5,141 nucleotides of DNA from an uncultured bacterium (GTDB taxonomy: Bacteria > Methylomirabilota > Methylomirabilia > Rokubacteriales > CSP1-6). Below are positions 1 to 5,141 of this stretch, piece by piece. Numbering within the stretch: position 1 is the first letter of the stretch; each line of letters opens with the position of its first letter. The notes beneath the pieces were generated by a model. The model ran no database searches. It had not been told where the DNA came from and saw nothing but the letters and a program-made list of their open reading frames with translations. A program made the translations under genes and the position numbers. The DNA lies in the NCBI GenBank assembly GCA_946479205.1, contig CAMLFJ010000279.1:1-5141 (forward strand), in the 5' to 3' direction.

Positions 1-107
1 CGCATCACCCCGAAGACGAGCAGCGAGACCCCGACCAGGACGGGCAGCGCCAGCAGGACGCGGCGGACGACGTAGCCCTGGAGGCCCGCCCCTCCTACTG
101 CAGCCAC
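1..107 (-). CDS. ABC transporter permease, DppB/OppB-like, N-terminus only
   Basis: This is the first roughly 35 codons of an inner-membrane permease, truncated by the left window edge. The translated end reads GYVVRRVLLALPVLVGVSLL followed by VFGVMR. That matches the usual opening of DppB/OppB-type permeases: a short cytoplasmic stretch with paired arginines, then a first membrane helix containing an LPVLxGVSLLVF-like segment. It lies directly downstream of a family 5 solute-binding protein gene on the same strand, which is the standard order in peptide/nickel-type import operons. The only canonical start visible in frame is a GTG at 107-105, which overlaps the end of the upstream gene by 13 nt. 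However, a strong AGGAGG-like motif lies about 5 nt downstream of that GTG, so the true start is uncertain. Family assignment is fairly sure; the start is not. Confidence 0.72.
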   Translation of the reverse strand, partial: MAAVGGAGLQGYVVRRVLLALPVLVGVSLLVFGVM

Positions 108-1651
108 ACCTGGGTCAGCACCAGGTCGAAGTTCGGGTGGAGCTTGAACCCCTGCACGCGCTTGCGGTAGACGATGACCTGCTTGCCGTGGTCCACGAAG
201 ATCCACGGCGCGTCCTCCACCACGAGGCGCTGCGCCTCCTTGTAGAGCGGGATGCGCTCCTTCTCGTCGATGGTGGTGCGGCCCTTGCGGAGCAGCTCAT
301 CGACCCGCGGGTTCTGGTAGAACCCCGCGTTGAATGCGGGCGGGAACCGGTCGGAGGACAGCAGCATGTACATCATGTGGTCCGGATCGCCGATGGACGG
401 GTTCCAGGACATCTCGGCCATGTCGGGCGCGTCGAGATACTTCTTGAGATAGGCGCCCCACTCCATGGTCTGGATCTTGGCCCGCACGCCCACCGCGGCC
501 AGGTTCGCCTGGATCACGGTGCCCATCTCGACGGGCGACTGCATGCCGGATCCGGACTCGGGCACGAAGAAGGTCACGTCGAAGCCGCTGGCGAAGCCGG
601 CTTCCTTCAGCAGCGCCTTGGCCTTCTCGGGATCGTACGGGTACCGCTGGGTCTTGTCCTCGTGGTACGGCCCGTAGACCGGCGAGAGCGGCGTGGTCGC
701 CACGATCGCGGTGCCCTTCAGGATGTCGCGGATGATCGCGTCCTTCTGCACCGCGTAGTTGAGCGCCTGGCGCACCCGCTTGTCCTTGAGCGCGGCGTGC
801 CGGGTGTTGAGCGCCACGTACCAGACCGCCGAGGAGTTGGTCTCCGCGACGACCACGTCAGGGTCTTTCCGCAAATCGGCCAGGCTGTCGGGCGGCACGT
901 CCATGGTCAGGTCGATCTCGCCGGTCTTGATCGCGGACAGCCGCGCCTGCGCCTCGATGATCGGCACGTAGATGGCCTGGCGGACCTTCGGCGCCCCGCC
1001 CCAGTACTGGTCGTAACGCGCGAGCACCACGCGCACCCCCGGCTCCCACGTCTCGAGCTTGAAGGGGCCGGTGCCCACCGGATGCTTCACGATGTCCTTG
1101 CCCCACTTCTTGAGCGCCTCGGGGCTGTAGATGTAGAGCGAGTGGTGCGCGAGGTATTGCAGGAACGGGGTCAGCGGCGACTTGAGCCGGATCTGCACGG
1201 TGGTCGGGTTCACCACCTCGACGCCCGCCACGTTGCCGAGGAAGCCCTTCACGTAGGGATAGGTCCCGGTCGCGTAGAAGGGCCCCTGGTCGTTCAGCTG
1301 CCGGTCGAAGCAGAACTTCACCGCCTCCGCGGTCAGCGGGGTGCCGTCGTGGAACTTCACGTTCGGGCGCAGCTGGAAGGTGTAGGTGAGCCCGTCCTTG
1401 GAGATGTCCCACGACTGGGCCAGCCCGGGGATGATCTTGTAGGTGCCGAGCTCCTGCGCGGTGAGTCCCTCGAACATGCGCTTGATGACGCGCGTGGAGT
1501 TGAGATCGGTGATCTGGGGCGGGTCCATGGTCACCGGCTCGGCGAGCAGCCCGATCACCATCGCGTCCTTCGGCGGCGCCGCCGTCGCGGGAGAGACGGC
1601 AACGACGGCCAGCAGCACCAGCCCGATTCCCCACGCGCGGCGTCTCGACAT
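95..1651 (-). CDS. ABC transporter substrate-binding protein, family 5 (peptide/nickel type)
   Basis: This is a 518-aa exported solute receptor for a DppA/OppA-type ABC importer. Residues 1-25 form a Sec signal peptide: MSRRR, a hydrophobic core (GIGLVLLAVVAV) and an SPATAA end suggesting cleavage near Ala24/25. There is no lipobox cysteine, so the product is probably periplasmic. Family 5 landmarks follow in order: EPVTMDPPQ (38-46), the RMFEGL segment (58-63), LAQSWDISKDGLTYTFQLR (77-95), VKFHDGTPLTAEAV (98-111), the signature HPVGTGPFKLE (190-200), DKRVRQALNYAV (290-301) and APWIFVDHGKQV near the C-terminus (481-492). Its length is normal for the family. The start at 1651 was chosen because GGGAGGA lies about 4 nt upstream and a signal peptide begins there; an in-frame ATG at 1798 would add 49 residues without family character and cross the divergent promoter. 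The ligand (peptide, opine, glutathione, sugar or other) cannot be read from the sequence. Confidence 0.95.
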   Translation of the reverse strand: MSRRRAWGIGLVLLAVVAVSPATAAPPKDAMVIGLLAEPVTMDPPQITDLNSTRVIKRMFEGLTAQELGTYKIIPGLAQSWDISKDGLTYTFQLRPNVKFHDGTPLTAEAVKFCFDRQLNDQGPFYATGTYPYVKGFLGNVAGVEVVNPTTVQIRLKSPLTPFLQYLAHHSLYIYSPEALKKWGKDIVKHPVGTGPFKLETWEPGVRVVLARYDQYWGGAPKVRQAIYVPIIEAQARLSAIKTGEIDLTMDVPPDSLADLRKDPDVVVAETNSSAVWYVALNTRHAALKDKRVRQALNYAVQKDAIIRDILKGTAIVATTPLSPVYGPYHEDKTQRYPYDPEKAKALLKEAGFASGFDVTFFVPESGSGMQSPVEMGTVIQANLAAVGVRAKIQTMEWGAYLKKYLDAPDMAEMSWNPSIGDPDHMMYMLLSSDRFPPAFNAGFYQNPRVDELLRKGRTTIDEKERIPLYKEAQRLVVEDAPWIFVDHGKQVIVYRKRVQGFKLHPNFDLVLTQVWLQ

Positions 1652-1689
1652 ACGTTCCTCCCTCGAAGTGGTCCCGCTAAATGCCCCGC

Positions 1690-1718
1690 ATAGTGCCCCA
1701 AGGGGCGCGGCTTGGCAA
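1690..1718 (-). promoter_or_regulatory. possible weak promoter for the transporter operon
   Basis: On the minus strand TTGCCA (1718-1713, five of six -35 matches) is followed after 17 bp by CACTAT (1695-1690). The latter has only three of six -10 matches but keeps the important A at position 2 and T at position 6. Its -35 box shares five bases with the -35 box of the rightward promoter, so the two could not be occupied together. Confidence 0.35.
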
Positions 1719-1740
1719 CGGCCTCGCGCGGGGCTAAGAT
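1712..1740 (+). promoter_or_regulatory. sigma70-like promoter for the reductase gene
   Basis: TTGGCA at 1712-1717 matches the -35 consensus at five of six positions. It is followed after exactly 17 bp by TAAGAT at 1735-1740, which matches the -10 consensus at four of six positions including TA at the start and AT at the end. Transcription would start near 1747, giving a leader of about 29 nt before the ATG at 1776. Assigned from hexamers and spacing only. Confidence 0.6.
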
Positions 1741-1742
1741 CG

Positions 1743-1764
1743 CCTGGTCTCTCACCGAACCAGG
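1743..1764 (+). repeat. inverted repeat CCTGGT-N10-ACCAGG in reductase leader
   Basis: Six-base arms at 1743-1748 and 1759-1764 are perfectly complementary around a 10-nt spacer. The left arm falls about at the predicted transcription start, and the right arm overlaps the first three bases of the AGGAGG ribosome binding site (1762-1767). It could be an operator at +1 or, if transcription starts early enough, a small hairpin that partly masks the ribosome binding site. Short repeats like this also arise by chance in GC-rich DNA. Confidence 0.4.
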
Positions 1765-1775
1765 AGGAACTCGAG

Positions 1776-2831
1776 ATGGCCAAGCGGATGCTCTTCATCG
1801 GCGCGGGTGCGATCGGCAGCTACCTGGGCGCGTTCCTCGCGCGGGCCGGCCACGAGGTCACCCTGGTCGATCCGTGGCCCGAGCAGGTCGAGACGCTGCG
1901 CCGCCAGGGCATCGCGGTCACCGGGCCCCACGATCCCTTCGAGGCCAAGCCGGTCGCGCTGCACGTGCACGAGCTCCAGCGGCTCGGCTCTGACTTCGAC
2001 ATCGGGTTCATCGCGATGAAGGCCTACGACACCGCGTGGGCCACCTGGATGGCGCTGCCGCACCTCAAGCCCGAGGGCTACCTGGTCTCCGCCCAGAACT
2101 GCTGGAACGATCCGATCGTGGCCGGCATCGCGGGCGCGGAGCGCTCGGTCGGCCTCATCATGTCAAAGATCGGCGTCGCCCTCTGGAAACCGGGCCAGGT
2201 GGAGCGCGGCATGGAGAAGGGCCAGGGCGCCGGGCACGACGTGTTCCGGGCCGGCGAGCACGACGGGCGCATCACCGAGCGCGTCACCGAGCTGGCCGAC
2301 ATCATGAGCGTGGTGGACGGGGCGCGGCCCACCGACAACCTGTGGGGCGAGCGCTGGTCCAAGCTCTGCGCGAACTGCATGGGCAACCCGGTGCAGGCCA
2401 TGACCGGGCTCGGCTCGGTCGAGATCGCGAAACAGGCGCGCGGCCGCGAGATCACCATCCGGATCGCGCAGGAGTCCGCCGCGGTGGGGCTCAAGCTCGG
2501 CTACCGCATCCCCAAGTTCAACGGCCGCGAGGCCGAGCAGTGGGCGCAGGCCGGCCGCCCCGACGTGTACCAGGAGCTCGACGCCGCGCTCACCCCCAAG
2601 GAGGGCGGCTCCGCCCGCAACTGGCGCGCCTCCATGGCCCAGGACGCGATCAAGGGCCGGCGCAGCGAGATCGACTACATGAACGGGCTCGTGGTGGACA
2701 AGGGCCGCGAGGTCGGCGTGCCCACCCCGGTGTCGAGCGCGGTGGTCGCGCTGATGCGCGAGGTCGACGCGGGCACGCGGAAGCCCGCGGCCGAGCACAT
2801 CGAGCTCGCGCTCACGCGCGCGGGGAGCTGA
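1776..2831 (+). CDS. ketopantoate reductase (PanE/ApbA) family oxidoreductase
   Basis: This 351-aa cytosolic NAD(P)-dependent reductase starts with a Rossmann fold: MLFIGAGAIGSYLG, with the GxGxxG glycines at 9, 11 and 14. The C-terminal helical domain carries KLCANCMGNP, giving Lys196, Asn200 and Asn204 at the spacing of the catalytic lysine and the two asparagines of E. coli PanE. Ser286 and Glu298 (in GRRSEIDYMNG) match the spacing of its substrate-binding Ser and Glu. A PTP motif (316-318) is also typical. The family reduces 2-oxo acids such as ketopantoate to 2-hydroxy acids. The protein is longer than E. coli PanE (303 aa), with extra sequence around 244-283, and the usual NGMG-like loop reads QNCWND here. 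No pantothenate gene is adjacent, so I do not call it panE. The ATG was chosen for the AGGAGG 8 nt upstream and because the Rossmann strand begins there. Confidence 0.9.
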   Translation: MAKRMLFIGAGAIGSYLGAFLARAGHEVTLVDPWPEQVETLRRQGIAVTGPHDPFEAKPVALHVHELQRLGSDFDIGFIAMKAYDTAWATWMALPHLKPEGYLVSAQNCWNDPIVAGIAGAERSVGLIMSKIGVALWKPGQVERGMEKGQGAGHDVFRAGEHDGRITERVTELADIMSVVDGARPTDNLWGERWSKLCANCMGNPVQAMTGLGSVEIAKQARGREITIRIAQESAAVGLKLGYRIPKFNGREAEQWAQAGRPDVYQELDAALTPKEGGSARNWRASMAQDAIKGRRSEIDYMNGLVVDKGREVGVPTPVSSAVVALMREVDAGTRKPAAEHIELALTRAGS

Positions 2832-2848
2832 TCCGCCTCCGGATCAGC
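2827..2848. terminator. GC-rich hairpin at convergent gene ends, likely bidirectional terminator
   Basis: Arms GCTGATCCG (2827-2835) and CGGATCAGC (2840-2848) form a perfect 9-bp stem with a CCTC loop. It sits between two converging genes, and the reductase stop codon TGA (2829-2831) is inside the left arm. No run of T follows on either strand, so this is not a textbook intrinsic terminator; it may instead stabilise the 3' ends or work with another factor. Confidence 0.5.
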
Positions 2849-2870
2849 GAAATGGGGCGGGATCAGCGAA
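2841..2870. repeat. 11-bp direct repeat GGATCAGCGAA, two copies
   Basis: GGATCAGCGAA occurs at 2841-2851 and again at 2860-2870, start to start 19 bp. The second copy contains the stop codon of the leftward lipoprotein gene (TCA at 2863-2865 on the plus strand). Either copy can pair with the GCTGATCC arm at 2827-2834, so two alternative hairpins are possible. Confidence 0.6.
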
Positions 2871-3519
2871 CCGGGGGCAGCTCGCTGACCCGCAGGTTGG
2901 AGAAGAGCACCTCCATGCCGCGCTGGTCCACGTAGAGACCCAGCGTGCCGCCGGCCTCCGCGGCCAGCTCCGCGGTCGCGACCGGGCGCCCGTTGACGTA
3001 GGCCACGATGGACCGGTCGCGCAGCTCGACGGCCAGCGTGTTCGGAGCTCCGTACTCGGTCTTCACGCTCCGGGTCGCGGTGGGCGGCACCGGATAGTTC
3101 CACTTCCCGCCGATCCAGCTCGCCACCCGATAGGTCCCGTTGGCGGTGAGCCCGAAGGTGGCGAAGGTGCGGTTGTCGGCCCCGCCGCGGCTCGCGAACA
3201 TGAGGCCGAACGCGCCTTCGCGCGTGCCCTTGCGCAGGCGGGCGGTGACCTCGATGCGCACGCCGGCCGGGAACACCTCCGGGCGCACCGGCCCGAGCAG
3301 GCAGGGGGCCGAGGCCGCGATGTTCTCGACCACGAAGCCGTCGTCCGCGTAGTGCGACCGGCAGAGGGTGCCCGCGCCCGCCGCCCAGTTGCGGGGCGCG
3401 CGGAGATCGTCGTCGAACATGACGCGGGGGCCGGCCGCGATCACGGTGCGCGACTCGGTCGCGGGCGCGCAGCCGGTGGCGAGAAGCGCCAGCGCCAGCG
3501 TGAGGACGAGCCGCGACAT
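2863..3519 (-). CDS. putative lipoprotein with LamG/DUF1080-like jelly-roll domain
   Basis: This encodes a 218-aa protein with an N-terminal lipoprotein signal: MSRLVLTLALALLATGC, lipid-modified cysteine predicted at Cys17, so it is probably membrane-anchored on the periplasmic side. The rest reads as a beta-sandwich of the concanavalin-A/laminin-G type, as in DUF1080 and related sugar-binding domains: VRIEVTARLRKG (87-98), GAFGLMFASRGGADN (102-116), LAVELRDRSIVAYVNGRPVA (162-181), then GTLGLYVDQRG (191-201) and LFSNLRVSEL (205-214). Such domains often bind carbohydrate, but no catalytic residues can be assigned. Cys53 and Cys73 could form a disulfide. The start at 3519 was preferred over an upstream in-frame ATG at 3567 because GGAGG lies 6 nt before it and the lipoprotein signal begins there. 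It is transcribed divergently from the dehydrogenase and convergently with the reductase, so it is apparently a single-gene unit. Function unknown. Confidence 0.8.
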   Translation of the reverse strand: MSRLVLTLALALLATGCAPATESRTVIAAGPRVMFDDDLRAPRNWAAGAGTLCRSHYADDGFVVENIAASAPCLLGPVRPEVFPAGVRIEVTARLRKGTREGAFGLMFASRGGADNRTFATFGLTANGTYRVASWIGGKWNYPVPPTATRSVKTEYGAPNTLAVELRDRSIVAYVNGRPVATAELAAEAGGTLGLYVDQRGMEVLFSNLRVSELPPVR

Positions 3520-3617
3520 CGATCGCCTCCAGGATCGTGAGGGTGAGCACCGCTGGCCGTCGGCCATCTCATCTTTTACACTACCCGGGGCTCCAACGAC
3601 AACGAGGGGGTGTACCC
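3520..3617. promoter_or_regulatory. divergent control region between lipoprotein and dehydrogenase genes
   Basis: This 98-bp gap carries an AT-rich patch (3571-3583) that stands out in the GC-rich context. Rightward, TACACT (3577-3582) could be a -10 box with a poor -35 (TGGCCG, 3554-3559) at 17 bp spacing. Leftward, TTGTCG (3602-3597) and TAAAAG (3578-3573) are 18 bp apart. The two candidates overlap in the AT-rich patch. The rightward gene has GAGGGGG (3604-3610) as ribosome binding site 7 nt before its ATG. The hexamer matches are weak, so only the region, not the exact promoters, is well supported. Confidence 0.5.
3554..3566. repeat. 13-bp palindrome TGGCCGTCGGCCA, candidate operator
   Basis: Perfect 6-bp arms TGGCCG and CGGCCA flank a single central T. 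It lies about 10 bp upstream of the candidate rightward -10 box, where the -35 region and spacer would be, which is a common operator position. GC-rich palindromes are frequent in such genomes, so this is tentative. Confidence 0.4.
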
Positions 3618-4667
3618 ATGCGCGGCATCGTCTTCACCGGCAACCGGCGGCTCGAGCTCCGAGACTTCCCCGATCCGACGCCCGGCCCGGGCGAGGTGGT
3701 GCTGGAGATCAAGGCCTCCGGCATGTGCGGCAGCGATCTCAAGTTCTACCGCGCGGACGGCAACGAGACCGCCTCCCTCGGCCTCGGCGGCAGCGGCAAG
3801 CAGGTGATCGCGGGGCACGAGCCGTGCGGGGTGATCGCGGCGCTCGGCCCCGGCGTGAGCCCGACCGAGGGACGCGTGGGCCAGCGGGTGATGAATCATC
3901 ACTACACCGGCTGCGGCCACTGCAAGCACTGCCGGGTCGGGTGGTCGCAGCTCTGCAAGGCCGGCATCACCGTGTTCGGCGCCACCGGCGACGGCGCGCA
4001 CGCGAAGTACATGAAGGTGCCCGCCCGCACCAACGTGCCCCTGCCCGACGAGCTCACCTTCGAGGAGGGCGCGGCGGTCTCCTGCGGCACCGGCACCGCC
4101 TACGGCGCCCTCAAGCGCATCGACGTGTCGGGGCGCGACACCCTCGCCGTGTTCGGGCAGGGCCCGGTCGGCCTCTCCGCCACCCTGCTCGGGGTGGCGA
4201 TGGGCGCGCGGGTCATCGCGGTGGACATCTCCCCGGAGCGGCTCGGCCTCGCGAAGGAGTTCGGCGCCGACGCGGTCGTCAACTCGCGCGAGACCGATCC
4301 GGTGAAGGCGATCATGGAGCTGACCCGCGGCGAGGGCGCGGAGGCCACGATGGACTGCACCGGGCTGCCCGAGCCGCGGGTGGCCGCGGTGCAGAGCGCG
4401 GCCACGTGGGGACGCATGTGCTTCGTGGGCGAGGGCGGGGCCACCAGCATCGACGTGAGCCGCGACCTGATCCGCAAGCAGCTCACCCTGGTGGCGTCGT
4501 GGACGTTCAGCAGCATGGGCCAGTGGGAGTGCGCGCGCTTCGTGGCCGACCGCAAGATCCCGCTCGGCCGGATCTTCACCGATCATTTCCGCCTGGATGA
4601 AGCGGCGGCCGCCTACCAGCGCTTCGACACGCAGACCACCGGCAAGGGCGTGTTCACCTCGTTCTAG
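3618..4667 (+). CDS. zinc-dependent medium-chain alcohol/polyol dehydrogenase
   Basis: This 349-aa cytosolic NAD(P)-dependent dehydrogenase has the full zinc medium-chain layout. Catalytic-zinc ligands are Cys37 (in SGMCGSD), His67 with Glu68 (AGHEPCG), and probably Cys156 (SCGTGTAYGAL) as the third. The structural zinc is held by Cys99, Cys102, Cys105 and Cys113 (CGHCKHC...QLC). The Rossmann motif is GQGPVG (180-185), and Asp203 at the end of the second strand (VDISPER) suggests a preference for NAD over NADP. Length is normal (about 340-350 aa). It resembles the threonine/sorbitol dehydrogenase-like branch, but the alcohol substrate cannot be named. The ATG at 3618 was chosen for the ribosome binding site at 3604-3610 and the standard family N-terminus; an in-frame ATG at 3537 would add 27 non-family residues across the promoter. 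The next gene starts 10 nt after its stop, so the two are probably one operon. Confidence 0.94.
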   Translation: MRGIVFTGNRRLELRDFPDPTPGPGEVVLEIKASGMCGSDLKFYRADGNETASLGLGGSGKQVIAGHEPCGVIAALGPGVSPTEGRVGQRVMNHHYTGCGHCKHCRVGWSQLCKAGITVFGATGDGAHAKYMKVPARTNVPLPDELTFEEGAAVSCGTGTAYGALKRIDVSGRDTLAVFGQGPVGLSATLLGVAMGARVIAVDISPERLGLAKEFGADAVVNSRETDPVKAIMELTRGEGAEATMDCTGLPEPRVAAVQSAATWGRMCFVGEGGATSIDVSRDLIRKQLTLVASWTFSSMGQWECARFVADRKIPLGRIFTDHFRLDEAAAAYQRFDTQTTGKGVFTSF

Positions 4668-4677
4668 GAGACGCATC

Positions 4678-5141
4678 ATGCCCGACGTCAAGATCCTCGG
4701 CATTGCCGGCAGCCTGCGCCAGGCGTCCTTCAACCGCTTCGCGCTCCGCGCCGCCCAGTCGCTGCTGCCTCCGGGGGCGAGCCTCGACATTTTCGAGCTC
4801 GAGGGTATTCCCCCGTACAACCAGGACCACGAGAAGCAGCCGCCGGCCCGCGTGGTGGAGCTCAAGGCAAAGGTGCGCGCGGCCGACGCGGTGCTCTTCT
4901 CGACTCCCGAGTACAACTACTCGATGCCCGGCGTGCTCAAGAACGCGATCGACTGGGCCTCGCGGCCGTACGGCGACAGCGCGTGGCAGGGCAAGCCGGT
5001 GGCGGTGATGGGCGCCTCGGTGGGCATGCTGGGCAGCGCGCGCGCCCAGTACCATCTGCGCCAGTGCTTCGTCTTCCTCAACATGTACCCGGTCAACCAG
5101 CCGGAGGTGCTGATCGCCAACGCGGCCCAGCGCTTCAACGA
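4678..5141 (+). CDS. NADPH-dependent FMN reductase family protein, C-terminus cut off
   Basis: The first 154 codons of a flavodoxin-like fold protein are present; the right window edge removes the end (family members are commonly around 180-190 aa). The FMN phosphate loop is GIAGSLRQASFNR (8-20). The flavin-ring loop and following helix read TPEYNYSMPGVLKNAIDW (76-93). A GKPVAVMGASVGMLGSARAQ segment (105-124) is followed by a YHLR helix start, as in ChrR/YieF-type quinone, chromate and azo-dye reductases; the usual Pro of GASPG is Val115 here. Such enzymes use NAD(P)H to reduce FMN-bound acceptors, often quinones, as a redox-stress defence. The start ATG follows AGGAG (4666-4670), which overlaps the stop codon of the dehydrogenase gene. 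That 10-nt gap implies co-transcription and probably translational coupling. The true acceptor is unknown. Confidence 0.93.
   Translation, partial: MPDVKILGIAGSLRQASFNRFALRAAQSLLPPGASLDIFELEGIPPYNQDHEKQPPARVVELKAKVRAADAVLFSTPEYNYSMPGVLKNAIDWASRPYGDSAWQGKPVAVMGASVGMLGSARAQYHLRQCFVFLNMYPVNQPEVLIANAAQRFN

Larger units (their letters stand above)
1652..1775. promoter_or_regulatory. divergent control region between transporter and reductase genes
   Basis: This 124-bp stretch separates two divergently transcribed genes and must hold both their promoters unless they are read from further away. Besides the two promoters listed separately, it contains GCCCC-AA-GGGGC (1695-1706) and a dyad CCTGGT-N10-ACCAGG (1743-1764). 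The repeats could be operator sites, but no known regulator motif is recognised. Confidence 0.7.

Noticed and set aside
137..1693. A 518-aa open frame on the plus strand, antisense to nearly the whole binding-protein gene
   Set aside because: It is rich in Arg, His, Leu, Gly and Val with no recognisable domain. The opposite strand encodes a clear family 5 binding protein with signal peptide and ribosome binding site. Long antisense frames are expected from strong third-position G/C bias.
1443..1775. N-terminal extension of the reductase to an upstream ATG
   Set aside because: The extra 111 codons overlap the divergent binding-protein gene and both promoters. The Rossmann fold and AGGAGG site fix the start at 1776.
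1652..1798. 49-residue N-terminal extension of the binding protein
   Set aside because: It would bury the signal peptide inside the protein and run across the divergent promoter into the reductase gene.
2036..2935. A 299-aa plus-strand frame inside and beyond the reductase gene
   Set aside because: It is Arg/Gly/Ala-rich low-complexity translation, out of frame with the conserved reductase and extending into the lipoprotein gene.
3576..4916. A 446-aa open frame on the minus strand across the dehydrogenase and flavoprotein genes
   Set aside because: It shows no domain, has composition typical of a shadow frame, and crosses two genes with intact catalytic motifs.
1..5141. tRNA, rRNA, riboswitch, CRISPR array, insertion sequence or phage genes
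   Set aside because: No tRNA-like cloverleaf, periodic repeats, transposase motifs or terminal inverted repeats were seen. The window is filled by ordinary metabolic and transport genes.

Overview
This is a high-GC bacterial window with strong third-position G/C bias, AGGAGG-type ribosome binding sites and very short intergenic gaps. The gene types (family 5 peptide/nickel-type ABC substrate-binding protein, stand-alone ketopantoate-reductase-like protein, zinc alcohol dehydrogenase, FMN reductase) suit a metabolically versatile soil or subsurface organism, for example Rokubacteria/Methylomirabilota, Betaproteobacteria or a deltaproteobacterial group. That placement is only an impression; no phylogenetic marker is present.

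Layout: (1) On the minus strand, a solute-binding protein gene (95-1651) is followed, with a probable small overlap, by the N-terminus of an ABC permease (107-1) that runs off the left edge. Together they are the start of an oligopeptide/dipeptide-type import operon. (2) A 124-bp divergent control region (1652-1775) holds a good sigma70-type promoter for the rightward gene and a weaker one for the transporter, with overlapping -35 boxes. (3) On the plus strand, a 351-aa ketopantoate-reductase-family oxidoreductase occupies 1776-2831. (4) A 31-bp convergent junction carries a strong GC-rich hairpin and an 11-bp direct repeat, and each flanking stop codon lies in one arm or copy. (5) On the minus strand, a small lipoprotein with a C-terminal concanavalin-A/laminin-G-like fold occupies 2863-3519. 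(6) A second divergent control region (3520-3617) holds a 13-bp palindrome and an AT-rich patch. (7) On the plus strand, a zinc-dependent medium-chain dehydrogenase (3618-4667) is followed 10 nt later by an NADPH-dependent FMN reductase-family flavoprotein (4678 to beyond the right edge). The pair is very probably co-transcribed.

Read together, the window looks like accessory catabolic or redox metabolism: import of a small organic solute, two NAD(P)-dependent oxidoreductases and a flavin reductase. Nothing in the sequence fixes a substrate, and the three transcription units may be unrelated neighbours. I see no RNA gene, CRISPR array, insertion sequence, prophage or toxin-antitoxin pair, and no convincing sign of a new defence or mobile system. 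The observations worth following are regulatory (the shared divergent promoters, the dyads and the convergent hairpin) and the divergence of the reductase from canonical PanE. There is no gene-free stretch longer than about 125 bp.
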